Below the pieces are notes generated by a model. That model had not been told where the DNA came from and ran no database searches. It saw nothing but the letters and a program-made list of their open reading frames with translations. A DNA stretch of 64,000 nucleotides from Pseudomonadota bacterium (lineage in GTDB: Bacteria > Pseudomonadota > Alphaproteobacteria > Reyranellales > Reyranellaceae), in the NCBI GenBank assembly GCA_018242505.1, contig JAFEBU010000049.1:1-64000 (forward strand), written 5' to 3'. Position numbers and translations under genes: made by a program. Shown one piece after another: positions 55,312 through 64,000 of the stretch (position 1 is the first letter of the stretch; the number at the start of each line of letters is the position of its first letter).

Positions 55312-56349
55312 ATGCGTGTGATGGGCATCGAGACAAGCTGCGACGAAACGGCAGTCGCCCTCGTCGAGGCGCCGGCGGGTGCGGCGCCTGTCGGCCGCAT
55401 CCTGGCGAACGTCGTCTACAGCCAGTTGACCGAGCATCGGCGCTTCGGCGGTGTGGTGCCCGAGATCGCCGCGCGCGCTCATCTCGAGCGACTCGACGGG
55501 CTGGTCGCGGACGCTCTCGCGGAAGCCAAGCTCGGCTTCGCCGATCTCGACGGCATCGCAGCCACCGGTGGACCGGGCCTGATCGGCGGCGTGATGGTGG
55601 GCGTCATGACGGCCAAGGCCATCGCCTTCGCTCACGACAAGCCGTTCCTCGCTGTCAATCACCTCGAAGGCCATGCGCTTTCGGTCCGGCTCACCGAAGA
55701 CGTGTCCTTCCCCTACCTCCTGCTGTTGGTGTCGGGCGGCCATTGCCAGCTCCTGACCGTCGACGGACCGGGCCGGTTCACGCGCCTTGGGACCACCATC
55801 GACGATGCGGTCGGTGAATGCTTCGACAAGACCGCGAAGCTTCTGGGGCTCGGCTTCCCGGGCGGGCCGGCGGTCGAGCGGGCGGCGCTCGGCGGCGATG
55901 CGGTGCGCTTCGCTCTGCCGCGGCCGATGTGGCGCAAGCCCGGCTGCGACTTTTCCTTCTCCGGCCTCAAGACCGCAGTCCGACAGGCGGCGGAGAAGCT
56001 GACGGCAAACGACCGGCAGGCCATCGCCGATCTCTGCGCCTCGTTCCAGCGTACGGTGGGCGATGTGTTGGTCGACCGTTGCACGAACGCGCTCGCCCGT
56101 GCGCCTGCGCCGACCTTGGTCGTGGCCGGTGGCGTCGCCGCCAACGTTTACTTGCGCAGCCGGCTCGACGCACTCGCGATCTCCAACGGCATCCGGCTGG
56201 TCGCACCGCCGGTAAAGCTCTGCACCGACAACGGCGCGATGATCGCCTGGGCCGGGCTCGAGCGCTTGCGGCTCGGGCAGACGGATGCGCTCGATTTCCG
56301 TCCGCGGCCGCGCTGGCCGCTCGATTCAGGAGAGCGGATCGCCGCATGA
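55312..56349 (+). CDS. tsaD: tRNA N6-adenosine threonylcarbamoyltransferase
   Basis: 345 residues. The ASKHA-fold enzyme transfers threonylcarbamoyl to A37 of ANN-reading tRNAs with Tsa[14 protein letters not shown], the metal histidines in [49 protein letters not shown] and [13 protein letters not shown] are present. Divergence from hemC is the standard alphaproteobacterial arrangement. The last four bases overlap the next gene as ATGA. Confidence 0.96.
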   Translation: MRVMGIETSCDETAVALVEAPAGAAPVGRILANVVYSQLTEHRRFGGVVPEIAARAHLERLDGLVADALAEAKLGFADLDGIAATGGPGLIGGVMVGVMTAKAIAFAHDKPFLAVNHLEGHALSVRLTEDVSFPYLLLLVSGGHCQLLTVDGPGRFTRLGTTIDDAVGECFDKTAKLLGLGFPGGPAVERAALGGDAVRFALPRPMWRKPGCDFSFSGLKTAVRQAAEKLTANDRQAIADLCASFQRTVGDVLVDRCTNALARAPAPTLVVAGGVAANVYLRSRLDALAISNGIRLVAPPVKLCTDNGAMIAWAGLERLRLGQTDALDFRPRPRWPLDSGERIAA

Positions 56350-56969
56350 GCCAGGGGCCGGAAGTCACGACACTGTTCGGCACGCCGGTGGTGTCGTTCG
56401 ACCTGCCCGAAGCAGAGATACTCAACAAGGACCTTCGCGCCGTGATCGTCGAGCGCCAGAAGGCGCATCCCGGCACCCAGCATTCGAACCTCGGCGGCTG
56501 GCAATCGAGCTGGGACATGGACCGCTGGGGCGGCGCTCCGGCGATCAAGCTGCTGGCGTTCGGGCGCAACACAGCCAACCGCGTGACCACTGATCGCCAG
56601 GGCAAACCCGTCGCGATCGTATGGCGCGCCAACATGTGGGCGAACATCAACCGCAGCGGCCACGCCAACGAATTCCATTCCCATCCCGGCAGCTTCTGGT
56701 CCGGCGTCTACTATGTCGACGATGGCGGCATCGCCCAGGATCCATCCCTGGGGGGTGAGCTGGAGTTCATGGATCCGCGCGGACCCGGACCTGCAATGTA
56801 CGCGCCGCATCTCGCCTTCGGCGCTGCCGGCCTGTCGGTCGGCGCCAACGAAATGGTGCGGCCCAGGGCGGGACGGCTCTTCCTGTTTCCGGCGTGGTTG
56901 CTGCATCAGGTGCGGCCCTACAAGGGAACTGCCGAGCGCATCTCGATCGCCTTCAACTTGAGCCTCTGA
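56346..56969 (+). CDS. Putative 2OG-Fe(II) oxygenase (TIGR02466-type)
   Basis: 207 residues. The start [14 protein letters not shown] and the [34 protein letters not shown] segment, with the iron His and Asp region, match the family often annotated as putative 2OG-Fe(II) oxygenase. The distal His and 2OG-binding Arg are plausibly in [20 protein letters not shown]. The substrate is unknown; some relatives occur in phage genomes. It sits between tsaD and gpsA with coupled translation, a place usually without such a gene. Confidence 0.78.
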   Translation: MSQGPEVTTLFGTPVVSFDLPEAEILNKDLRAVIVERQKAHPGTQHSNLGGWQSSWDMDRWGGAPAIKLLAFGRNTANRVTTDRQGKPVAIVWRANMWANINRSGHANEFHSHPGSFWSGVYYVDDGGIAQDPSLGGELEFMDPRGPGPAMYAPHLAFGAAGLSVGANEMVRPRAGRLFLFPAWLLHQVRPYKGTAERISIAFNLSL

Positions 56970-56974
56970 GGGTC

Positions 56975-57964
56975 TTGGATTCCATCGGACATATCGGCGT
57001 GGTGGGCGGCGGTGCCTGGGGCACGGCGCTCGCCTGCCTTGCGCGACGCGCCGGTCGCGAGGCGACGTTATGGTCGCGCGACCCGGCAATTGCCCGGTCG
57101 ATCGCCGAGCGGTGCGTCAATCCCGTCTATCTGCCCGAGGTCGGGCTCGATGCGGGCATTGCAGCCGCCGCGGATTTGGACGGCCTCGCCGCGTGCGACC
57201 TCGTCCTGCTCGCCTGTCCGGCACAGGCCGTGCGTGGCCTGGCAGCCAGGCTTTCCGGCGATGGACCGGTCGTGATCTGCGCCAAGGGCATCGAGGCTGC
57301 AACCGGCCTCCTGATGCCCGAGGTGCTGGCCGAGGTCCTGCCGCGTCGACCGATCGCGCTGCTGTCAGGACCAAGTTTCGCCGAGGAGGCTGTGCGCGGC
57401 CTGCCGACGGCGATCAGCATCGCCACCGCCGATCCTGAGCGCGGACGCAGGTTGGCGGCAGCCCTGGCCTCAGGTGCCTTCCGGCCCTACTGGACGCATG
57501 ATCTGCTGGGTGTGGCGCTTGGCGGTGCCGTGAAGAACGTGCTGGCCATCGCCGCCGGCATTGTCGAGGGGCGCGGGCTCGGCGCCAATGCCGCCGCCGC
57601 GCTGATCACCCGCGGTTTTGCCGAGATGGCTCGTCTTGGTCAGGCATTGGGCGCCGAACTGGAGACGCTCGCCGGACTGAGCGGGCTCGGCGACCTGGTG
57701 CTGACCTGCCACGGGCCATTGTCGCGCAACCGGTCCCTTGGCCTGGCGCTCGGCCAGGGCCAGTCGCTGGCCCGCTACATGGAGGGGCGGCGGCAGGTGG
57801 TCGAAGGCGAAGCGACGGCGCCCGCCGTCCTGGCGCGAGCCGCCCGGCTCGGCATCGAAATGCCGATTTGCGCCGCCGTCGATGCTATCCTCCATCACGA
57901 TGCGGACCTCGACGAAGCGATCCGCGCTCTGCTGGCGCGGCCGTTGCGCCGAGAAGGGGAGTGA
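56975..57964 (+). CDS. gpsA: Glycerol-3-phosphate dehydrogenase [NAD(P)+]
   Basis: 329 residues. It reduces dihydroxyacetone phosphate to sn-glycerol-3-phosphate for phospholipids. IGVVGGGAWGTALA binds the nucleotide, CAKGIE and LSGPSFAEE line the site, VALGGAVKNVLAIAAGIVEG carries the catalytic Lys, and GLSGLGDLVLTC is conserved. The best start is TTG 56975, preceded by GAGGGTC, directly after the oxygenase stop; no ATG fits. Confidence 0.94.
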   Translation: MDSIGHIGVVGGGAWGTALACLARRAGREATLWSRDPAIARSIAERCVNPVYLPEVGLDAGIAAAADLDGLAACDLVLLACPAQAVRGLAARLSGDGPVVICAKGIEAATGLLMPEVLAEVLPRRPIALLSGPSFAEEAVRGLPTAISIATADPERGRRLAAALASGAFRPYWTHDLLGVALGGAVKNVLAIAAGIVEGRGLGANAAAALITRGFAEMARLGQALGAELETLAGLSGLGDLVLTCHGPLSRNRSLGLALGQGQSLARYMEGRRQVVEGEATAPAVLARAARLGIEMPICAAVDAILHHDADLDEAIRALLARPLRREGE

Positions 57965-57965
57965 C

Positions 57966-58376
57966 ATGGCTTACTGGCTCATCAAGTCCGAACCCTCGTC
58001 CTATTCGTGGGATCAACTTGTGAAGGAGAAGCGCACCTCCTGGACCGGCGTGCGCAACCCCCAGGCGTTGCTCAATCTCAAGGCGATGAAGGTGGGCGAT
58101 CGCTGTTTCTTCTATCACTCGGGCGAGGGCAGGGAGATCGTGGGCATCGCCGAGGTGGTGAAGGCGGCTTATCCCGATCCGACCGACAAGTCGGGCAAGG
58201 CCGTGACGGTCGATGTCGCGGCCGTCGGGCCGGTGAAGCAGCCCGTGACGCTGGCCGCCATCAAGGCCGATGCGACGTTCAAGGATTTCAAGCTGGTGCG
58301 CCAGTCGCGTCTTTCGGTCGTGCCGGTGAGCGCAGATCACTGGAAGCTGCTGATGAAGATGTCCGGCGCCAAGTGA
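57966..58376 (+). CDS. EVE-domain protein (thymocyte nuclear protein 1-like)
   Basis: 136 residues that are essentially one EVE domain: YWLIKSEPSSYSWDQL, WTGVRNPQALLNLKAMKVGDRCFFYHSGEGREIVGIAEVVK and LVRQSRLSVVPVS. The PUA-like fold binds modified bases in nucleic acids; the bacterial role is unknown. ATG 57966 follows GGGGAG right after gpsA. The gpsA-EVE neighbourhood is common in alphaproteobacteria, usually with a YciI gene between them, which is missing here. Confidence 0.93.
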   Translation: MAYWLIKSEPSSYSWDQLVKEKRTSWTGVRNPQALLNLKAMKVGDRCFFYHSGEGREIVGIAEVVKAAYPDPTDKSGKAVTVDVAAVGPVKQPVTLAAIKADATFKDFKLVRQSRLSVVPVSADHWKLLMKMSGAK

Positions 58377-59242
58377 TCGACAACAGCCGCGGCATCCTCG
58401 CGATGTCCGCGTCGGTGCTGGCCTTCATCTTCAACGACGCGTTGATGAAGCTCGCCACCGAGACCATGCCGGCGGTCCAGGCGATCGGCCTGCGCGGCCT
58501 TTTCGCGACTCTGTGGTGCGCGGTGGCGGTGTGGGTGAGTGGCGCTTGGCGACGCGTCGCGGGCATCAGCCATCCGTCGGTACTGGCGCGTGCCGCGCTC
58601 GAGGCGGGTGCAGCCATCGTCTATCTGATCGCGCTTGCCCATATCCCCTTCGCCGTCGCGACGGCGGTTAATCTTTCAACGCCGCTTTTTCTCGCGCTGC
58701 TTGCCGTGCTGATCCTGAAGGAGACGGTGGGTTGGCGGCGCTGGACCACGATCGCCGTGGGCTTCGTCGGCGTCGTGATGGTGATCCAGCCCCGGCCCGG
58801 TGACGTCAACGCCTGGATGTGGGCCGTCATGGTCGCCTCGCTGCTGGGCGCCTTGCGCGACATCCTCGGCCGGTACGTGCCAGCCACCGTGCCGACCGTC
58901 GTCGTGTCGCTGGGCTCCGCGATTGGCGTGGCGCTCGCGGGTTGCGTCTGGACGTCCCTGGAAGGCTGGCAGCCTTTGCCGATTCGGGGCCTCGCCTTGC
59001 TGGCCGCCGCCTCGATCCTGCTGGCGAGTGGTTACCAGCTCCTGATGCTGGCCTTGCGCTCGGGCGCGGAATATTCGGTGATCGGCTCCTTCCGTTATGC
59101 CTCGGTGCTCTGGGCGCTCGGCATCGGCTACGCCGTGTGGAGAGATGTGCCCAACACGTTGGCCGTGATGGGCATCGCCGTGATCGTCGGATCAGGTCTC
59201 TATCTTCTCCACCGCGAGCGGGTGAAGCGGATCTCTCGATAG
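58373..59242 (+). CDS. EamA-family DMT transporter
   Basis: 289 residues with ten membrane helices in two EamA repeats (LAMSASVLAFIFNDALMKLA and LGALRDILGRYVPAT). Substrate unknown. GTG 58373 overlaps the EVE stop as GTGA and is taken as the start; ATG 58403 would give a form beginning at the first helix. The gene ends the tsaD-oxygenase-gpsA-EVE-transporter run, all closely spaced on one strand. Confidence 0.85.
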   Translation: MIDNSRGILAMSASVLAFIFNDALMKLATETMPAVQAIGLRGLFATLWCAVAVWVSGAWRRVAGISHPSVLARAALEAGAAIVYLIALAHIPFAVATAVNLSTPLFLALLAVLILKETVGWRRWTTIAVGFVGVVMVIQPRPGDVNAWMWAVMVASLLGALRDILGRYVPATVPTVVVSLGSAIGVALAGCVWTSLEGWQPLPIRGLALLAAASILLASGYQLLMLALRSGAEYSVIGSFRYASVLWALGIGYAVWRDVPNTLAVMGIAVIVGSGLYLLHRERVKRISR

Positions 59243-59258
59243 TGCCGATCGCCCACGC

Positions 59259-60002
59259 CTATCGCGCGATCCAGGCGGCATAGTCGCGGGCGACATCCTC
59301 GACCGCGGTCTCGTAGATCCGTTTGCCATGCTCGGGCGTGGCGAGGTTGGGATCGGAGCCGATGCGGCCATCTGGAAAGGCCCGGCGATAGTCCTCGGCA
59401 TCGGCAAAGGAGCCATTGGGGGCAATGCGCGGTTCCATGGTCTTTTGCTGCATGGTCTGCGGGTAGCCGTACCAGGTGACGGCGACTTCGGAGGGCGTGG
59501 CATGGCTGCCCTCGGCGCTGCCGTAAAGTTCGCGGCTGAGGCTCTTGACGCCGTTGCTTTCCCACCAGTTGCGCAGGGCGCACTTGAGAGGCGGTTGGTT
59601 GCTGAGCTTCTCCATCGAGCGCTCGGCATAGATCTCGGAAAAGGCGGCGGTCACGGTGGCGATATTGCCGCCATGACCGTTCACGAAATAGAAGCGCGTG
59701 AAGCCGTGCCGCGCGAGCGACACCACCGTGTCGCGTACCACGGCGATCAGCGTCGTGGGCCGGAGCGTGACCGATCCGGGAAAGGCCAGGTGATGCTGGG
59801 CCATGCCGACCGCGATGGTCGGCGCCACCAGCGCGCCCGCCTTCTCGCCGGCGCCGCGGGCGATCATTTCCGCCGTCAGCGCATCGGTGCCGATCAGGCC
59901 GGTCGGGCCGTGCTGCTCGGTCGAGCCGATGGGGATGATGATGCCGGTCTTGGCCTTGAGATAGTCCTCGACGAACTGCCAAGTTTTGAGCTGAAGCTGC
60001 AC
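59259..60002 (-). CDS. Creatininase-family amidohydrolase
   Basis: 247 residues. IIPIGSTEQHGPTGLIGTDALTAE, VAPTIAVGMAQHHLAFPGSVTL, YFVNGHGGNIATV and AEGSHATPSEVAV supply the two-metal site of the creatininase fold. The family includes creatininase, FAPy deformylase (ArfB) and MftE; the substrate here is unknown. The start is GTG 60002, with GGAG upstream. It stands alone and converges on the DMT gene. Confidence 0.88.
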   Translation of the reverse strand: MQLQLKTWQFVEDYLKAKTGIIIPIGSTEQHGPTGLIGTDALTAEMIARGAGEKAGALVAPTIAVGMAQHHLAFPGSVTLRPTTLIAVVRDTVVSLARHGFTRFYFVNGHGGNIATVTAAFSEIYAERSMEKLSNQPPLKCALRNWWESNGVKSLSRELYGSAEGSHATPSEVAVTWYGYPQTMQQKTMEPRIAPNGSFADAEDYRRAFPDGRIGSDPNLATPEHGKRIYETAVEDVARDYAAWIAR

Positions 60003-60054
60003 GGAACAAGTCTCCTATGGGATTTGCTCGCAGGATGCGTCGCTTCGTTCGGCT

Positions 60055-60153
60055 TGTCATCCTGGGCGCGGCGAAGCGGCACCGGAAGCGTTGGCCGTTT
60101 CCTCAGGTCCTTCGCTCAGGCACGCGGACTACCGCGCGCGACCCGGGATGACA
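60055..60153. repeat. Intergenic inverted-repeat element before the creatininase gene
   Basis: The outer arms TGTCATCCTGGGCGCGG (60055-60071) and CGACCCGGGATGACA (60139-60153) pair imperfectly. The interior holds CCTCAGGTCCTTCGCTCAGG, reminiscent of a second repeat type. It fills the 153-base space between two same-strand genes and, with the elements at 30880 and 32148, looks like a dispersed chromosomal repeat. Confidence 0.6.
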
Positions 60154-60155
60154 GC

Positions 60156-62195
60156 TCAATTGAGCTGGACGGCCGTCGGATCAGTTACCGGCGGTTGGCA
60201 AGTTTGGTTGCGGCAGACGTAGAGCGCCGGCCTGCCGCCGACCAGGCCCTTGCCGGCGGCAGGATGGTCCGGCGGAAGCAGCGCATCGGGCGCGAGCCGG
60301 CGCACGATCTTGTTGGGCAGGCTCTTGGCGTAGACCGCGCGGCGCAGCGACTCGGTCTCGTCGCGTGACGGATTGCCCACGATCACCAGTTCGACCGCAC
60401 TTTGCAGTGTCTCGTAGCCGTTCAGCAGCGTCATCAGCGGGAAGAAGTTGCCTTCGAGCTCGCCGGCGAAAGCCGCGACCTGCATATCGGCCTTGTCCCG
60501 CCAGGCCGCTTCGCCAGTCAGGATCCAGAGCCGCGCGAAGACGCCGACCAGCGTGCCGTTGCCCGACGGCACCGCATTGTCGTGGCAATTCTTGGCGCGC
60601 ACGATCAGGTCGGCGGCGTCATCCGCGGTGATGAAGTAGCCGCCCGAAGATGGATCGGTAAAATGCTTGTCGAGCACGGCGACCAGCGCCTTCGCCTCCT
60701 CGAGATAGCGCGTCTCGCCTGTCGCCTCGAACAATGCGATCCCGGCGCGCGCCATGTTGGCGTAGTCGTCGAGCGTGCCGCGGTGCAGGCGCTTGCCGGC
60801 GCGATGGGAGTGGAACAGCCGGCCATCGCCATCGCGCATCGTGTCCATGACGAACCGCCAGGCCCGCACCGCTGCAGTGAGCCAGTCGTCGCGCTGGAAG
60901 ACGGCGGAGGCATTGGCAAGGGCAGCGATCATCAGGCCGTTCCAGTCAGCCAGCACCTTGTCGTCCCAGCCCGGCCAGACGCGCTTGTCGCGCACGGCCT
61001 TCAGCTTGGTCCGCAGGGTTGCGAGCCTTTGCTCCTCGGCCTCGCCCAGAAGCGCCGGCGCGCGGTTGCGGTGCAGGATGTTGTGATGCTCCCAGTTGCC
61101 TTCGGGTGTGACGTCGTAGCTGGCCCGAAAGAAGGCGCCGTCCTCTGTGCCCAGCACGGCATCGATCTCGGACGCGTCCCAGACATAGAACTTGCCTTCA
61201 ACGCCTTCGCTGTCGGCATCATAGGTGGCGGCAAAGCCGCCGCCCTCGGCGATCATCTCGCGCAGGACCCAGTCGCAGGTCTCGGCAATGCGCGTCGCGT
61301 ACAACGGACTCTTGGTCTCCTGCCAGACGAGTGTCAGGAGGTCGATGAGCTGCGCGTTGTCGTAGAGCATCTTCTCGAAGTGCGGGATCAGCCACTGTGC
61401 GTCGGTGGCGTAGCGGGCGAAGCCGCCGCCCAGATGATCGTAGATGCCGCCCTGGCACATCCGGTCGAGCGTGACGGTGACCGCGTCGAAGAGCTTGGCG
61501 TTGGCTCGCCCGCGCAGCCAGCCGCGCCAGATGTTCTCGAACACATAGGGCGAAGGGAATTTCGGCGCCTGGCCGAAGCCGCCCCACACCGGATCGCAGG
61601 CATCGGCAAGGCGCTCGGCGATCTGGTCGAGCAAGCCGATCGGGATCAGGGGGCCGTCGCCCTTGGGCACGACGGCCTTGTTGGCGGCGCTTTTCCGCAG
61701 CGCCTTCAGGAGGCCTGACCGGTTGGTCTCGATGTCCTGCGGCTTGTCGCGCCAGGCCTGCGCCACACCGCGCAGCACATCGACGAAGCTCGGCCGGCCG
61801 AAGCGCGCGGGATAGGGAAAGTAGGTGCCGCCCCAGAACGGCTCGCCGTCGGGGGTGCAGAACATGGTGAGCGGCCAGCCGCCGTGCTCGCCCAGGAGAT
61901 GCAGCGCCTGCATGTAGATCCCATCGACATCGGGGCGTTCCTCGCGGTCGACCTTGATGTTGACGAACAGCTCGTTCATCACCGCGGCGACGTCGGGCGA
62001 TTCGAAGCTCTCATGCGCCATGACATGGCACCAGTGACAGGCGGCGTAGCCGACCGAGAGCAGGATCGGCCGGTTGGTGCGCTTGGCTTCTGCGATCACC
62101 TCCTCGCCCCAGGCCCACCAGTGCACCGGGTTGTGCGCATGCTGCAGGAGATAGGGGCTGGTTTCCTCGCCCAGGCGATTGCGTCCTTCGCTCAT
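60156..62195 (-). CDS. DUF255 thioredoxin-domain protein (YyaL/SPATA20-like)
   Basis: 679 residues. The N-terminal thioredoxin-like domain ([37 protein letters not shown] with a CHWC redox motif, [16 protein letters not shown] segment) is followed by an (alpha/alpha)6-barrel of the glycoside hydrolase or epimerase type ([33 protein letters not shown]). The function of this widespread family is unknown. Its ATG overlaps the ammonia-lyase stop as ATGA. Confidence 0.93.
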   Translation of the reverse strand: MSEGRNRLGEETSPYLLQHAHNPVHWWAWGEEVIAEAKRTNRPILLSVGYAACHWCHVMAHESFESPDVAAVMNELFVNIKVDREERPDVDGIYMQALHLLGEHGGWPLTMFCTPDGEPFWGGTYFPYPARFGRPSFVDVLRGVAQAWRDKPQDIETNRSGLLKALRKSAANKAVVPKGDGPLIPIGLLDQIAERLADACDPVWGGFGQAPKFPSPYVFENIWRGWLRGRANAKLFDAVTVTLDRMCQGGIYDHLGGGFARYATDAQWLIPHFEKMLYDNAQLIDLLTLVWQETKSPLYATRIAETCDWVLREMIAEGGGFAATYDADSEGVEGKFYVWDASEIDAVLGTEDGAFFRASYDVTPEGNWEHHNILHRNRAPALLGEAEEQRLATLRTKLKAVRDKRVWPGWDDKVLADWNGLMIAALANASAVFQRDDWLTAAVRAWRFVMDTMRDGDGRLFHSHRAGKRLHRGTLDDYANMARAGIALFEATGETRYLEEAKALVAVLDKHFTDPSSGGYFITADDAADLIVRAKNCHDNAVPSGNGTLVGVFARLWILTGEAAWRDKADMQVAAFAGELEGNFFPLMTLLNGYETLQSAVELVIVGNPSRDETESLRRAVYAKSLPNKIVRRLAPDALLPPDHPAAGKGLVGGRPALYVCRNQTCQPPVTDPTAVQLN

Positions 62196-63289
62196 GGGGT
62201 GCCCTCTCCGAGATTGCCTTCGCTATTGATCAGCAGCACGCGGGCGCTCCCGTCGAGCCCGACGGCGTTCCGGGCGTCCGCATCGCCGCAGAGGCGCAAG
62301 AGTGCCGCGAGGCCGGCGCAGCCCGAGGGACCGGAGGCGATGGCGGGATCGTTCTCGAGCGGATGGGCGAACAGGCGTCGGGCCGGCATCACATCCTCCT
62401 CCTCGATGGTCATGAACCAGTCGGCGCCGAGACCGATCACCGGCCAGGTGAGGGGCGAGATCTCGCGGCAGGCGAGCCCGCCCATCACCGTGTCGGCATT
62501 GCCGCTCGCCAACATGGGTTTGCCCGCCGCATTGCTCTGGAACCAGCAGTCGGCGCTCTTGGGTTCAACGACCACGACCCGCGGGCGTTGCGGCAGCACC
62601 GCCCAAAGGTAGCCGATCAGGGCCGCAGCCAGCCCGCCTACGCCGGCCTGGACGAGGAGGTGCGTCGGTGCCTCGCGCCATTGCCGTACGATCTCGTCGG
62701 CGAGGACAGTGTAGCCGCGCATGACATCGCGCGGTACGGTCTCGTAGCCGGGCCAGGAGGTGTCGGAAATGATCGTCCAGCCTTTCTGTTCGGCCTGGCG
62801 CCGGCATTCCGCGACGGCCGTGTCGTAGTCGCCGTCGATGCGGATCACGTCGGCGCCGCGGGCGCAAATCGCCGCCTCCTTCTCCGCGCTGGTGAACTTG
62901 GGCAGAAAAATCACACAGCGTGCGCCGACCAGCTGCGCACCCATGGCGACCGAACGGCCGTGATTGCCCGAGCTTGCCGTCGTGAACACGATTTCGGCAG
63001 GCTTGAGATCGGGGTGCGCTGCCACGAACTCGCGGACCGCGAACACACCACCCAGCGCCTTGAAGGCGCCGAAGCCGAAGCGTCGGCTCTCATCCTTGAC
63101 TCTGACCTCGGCCAGGGCCAGCCGTCCGGCGAGTCCCGGCAATGTCATGAGCGGCGTCGGCTCCTTGTCGGGAACGCCGAACATGCCGATATCGGGCAGA
63201 TGGGCGGGGTCGATGACGGCGCGTTGCGCCGCATCATAGGGACGGGTGCGGTCGACGCGAGGATTTCGGGCGAGCCAGGCGGGGATCAT
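62192..63289 (-). CDS. Diaminopropionate ammonia-lyase-like PLP enzyme
   Basis: 365 residues of fold-type II. The PLP lysine is in [12 protein letters not shown], the phosphate loop in [18 protein letters not shown], and [16 protein letters not shown] and [16 protein letters not shown] follow the diaminopropionate ammonia-lyase (YgeX/DpaL) pattern. These enzymes convert 2,3-diaminopropionate to pyruvate and ammonia. The YgeX operon partners are not adjacent, so substrate remains inferred. The stop is coupled to the DUF255 gene. Confidence 0.85.
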   Translation of the reverse strand: MIPAWLARNPRVDRTRPYDAAQRAVIDPAHLPDIGMFGVPDKEPTPLMTLPGLAGRLALAEVRVKDESRRFGFGAFKALGGVFAVREFVAAHPDLKPAEIVFTTASSGNHGRSVAMGAQLVGARCVIFLPKFTSAEKEAAICARGADVIRIDGDYDTAVAECRRQAEQKGWTIISDTSWPGYETVPRDVMRGYTVLADEIVRQWREAPTHLLVQAGVGGLAAALIGYLWAVLPQRPRVVVVEPKSADCWFQSNAAGKPMLASGNADTVMGGLACREISPLTWPVIGLGADWFMTIEEEDVMPARRLFAHPLENDPAIASGPSGCAGLAALLRLCGDADARNAVGLDGSARVLLINSEGNLGEGTP

Positions 63290-63382
63290 GCCCGGTCATA
63301 GCATGGCCGCCGCCGTCGATATCCCCTAAGGTGGGCCGGAACGGACAACAATCGATGAAAGTGCCGTCATGAGAATGTTGCC

Positions 63383-63640
63383 ATGAAAGTGAATGTCGAA
63401 GTGACCTGCACACCCGAAGAAGCACGCGCGTTCTTCGGCCTGCCCGACCTCAAGCCGATGCAGGACCGGGTGATGGGCGAGATCGAGGAGCGTCTGCGGT
63501 CGAGCCTCGGCGCCATGAGCCCGGATGCCATCTTCAAGACCTGGCTGCCGGCCTCCATGCAGGGCGTCGAGCAGATGCAGCAGATCCAGCAGGCTTTCTG
63601 GTCGCAGCTCGCCAACATCGCTTCGGGCAAGAAGGAATGA
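63383..63640 (+). CDS. DUF6489-type small conserved protein
   Basis: 85 residues starting MKVNVEVTCTPEEARAFFGLPDLKPMQ, with a helical middle and a Gln-rich end (VEQMQQIQQAFWSQLAN). I recognise it as the small cytosolic family with this opening, found in alphaproteobacteria; no function is known. It lies 8 bases before a ferredoxin-like gene, probably in the same transcript. Divergent from the ammonia-lyase gene across 93 bases. Confidence 0.8.
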   Translation: MKVNVEVTCTPEEARAFFGLPDLKPMQDRVMGEIEERLRSSLGAMSPDAIFKTWLPASMQGVEQMQQIQQAFWSQLANIASGKKE

Positions 63641-63647
63641 GCAAGGT

Positions 63648-64000
63648 ATGAGTACGCGTGAAAAGCCGACCGACCCCGAGCCGTACTACGAAGCCCATGT
63701 CTTCTGCTGTACCAACCGGCGACCGGCCGGACATCCACGCGGCTCTTGCGCCGACAAGGGAGCGGAGGAGCTGCGCGACTATATGAAAGGCCGGGCGAAG
63801 GAGCTCGGCCTGAAGAAGGTGCGCATCAACAGTGCCGGTTGCCTCGACCGCTGCGAGCTTGGGCCGACCGTGGTGGTCTATCCCGAAGGAGTCTGGTACT
63901 CGGTCGCGACCAAGGAAGATGTCGACGAGGTGCTGCAGACCCATTTGATGCAGGGCGACCGAGTCGAGCGCTTGATGCTGCGGACGGCGGACAAACTGCC
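63648..64000 (+). CDS. Thioredoxin-like 2Fe-2S ferredoxin, truncated by the window edge
   Basis: 117 codons are visible and no stop is reached. HVFCCTNRRPAGHPRGSC holds the first cysteines, and SAGCLDRCELGPTVVVYPEGVWYS the second pair, giving the C-x(about 12)-C ... C-x3-C pattern of shethna-like thioredoxin-fold ferredoxins. It probably carries one 2Fe-2S cluster. The family is usually about 110-130 residues, so nearly all is present. ATG 63648 follows AAGG. Confidence 0.85.
   Translation, partial: MSTREKPTDPEPYYEAHVFCCTNRRPAGHPRGSCADKGAEELRDYMKGRAKELGLKKVRINSAGCLDRCELGPTVVVYPEGVWYSVATKEDVDEVLQTHLMQGDRVERLMLRTADKL

Overview
The window is high-GC DNA (by eye about two thirds G+C) from a Gram-negative alphaproteobacterium. 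The best taxonomic evidence is gene order: ffh-rpsP-rimM-trmD-rplS-leuC, hemC divergent from tsaD-gpsA-EVE, dapF-ftsY-yciB, an aminotransferase before ftsK, and hisB-hisH. A Rhodospirillales or Reyranella-like soil or water organism is my guess and is not proven. Most of the window is chromosomal housekeeping with small accessory insertions. I see no prophage, insertion sequence, CRISPR array, tRNA or rRNA. No gene-free stretch exceeds 300 bases.

Layout. 1-3950: the start of an outer-membrane barrel gene, then two tandem PII/ammonium-transporter pairs (glnK-amtB-glnK-amtB) behind a near-consensus sigma-54 promoter. 3961-6090: a Tat-exported family 36 alpha-galactosidase. 6203-13640: an aminotransferase-ftsK unit with a good sigma-70 promoter, a secreted hydrolase, hisB-hisH and a DMT transporter. 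13704-18647: acyl-CoA dehydrogenase, a GFA protein, and a Cpx-like locus (Spy/CpxP-like protein, response regulator, sensor kinase) with an exact CpxR-type box upstream, then a GNAT acetyltransferase. 18644-25835: hisN-like phosphatase, membrane cytochrome c, pheA, rpe, dienelactone hydrolase with a clear terminator, CBS protein, PhzF, FMN split-barrel and TIM-barrel proteins. 25898-27583: HerA/YjgR-type ATPase.

27686-30829 is the most interesting locus. It holds an ECF sigma factor and overlapping anti-sigma gene, divergent from a Tat-exported metallophosphoesterase, a stand-alone CuA-type cupredoxin and a small exported protein with an apparent frameshift. The divergent region carries two near-identical ECF-type promoters (GGAATAAA-N15-GTAT) facing apart, so one sigma factor probably drives both arms.

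30985-38641 is the ffh-ribosomal-leuC operon, closed by a palindromic terminator, followed by a separate RDD-leuD-leuB unit. 38800-44084: CPBP protease, thioredoxin-fold isomerase, glycosyltransferase, dapF-ftsY-yciB, and a VapB antitoxin with a broken VapC toxin gene. 44166-50387: an apparent catabolic operon (Rieske oxygenase, three-part ABC importer, IclR regulator) with a recognisable promoter and a palindrome at the predicted transcription start. 50463-55267: Nudix, pgk, a TusA-like protein, two tandem M48 lipoproteases and hemC. 55312-64000: tsaD, a 2OG-Fe(II) oxygenase, gpsA, EVE protein, DMT transporter, creatininase, a DUF255 thioredoxin-domain protein coupled to diaminopropionate ammonia-lyase, a DUF6489 protein and a truncated 2Fe-2S ferredoxin. 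Several intergenic spaces hold hairpin-forming repeats that look like dispersed elements.
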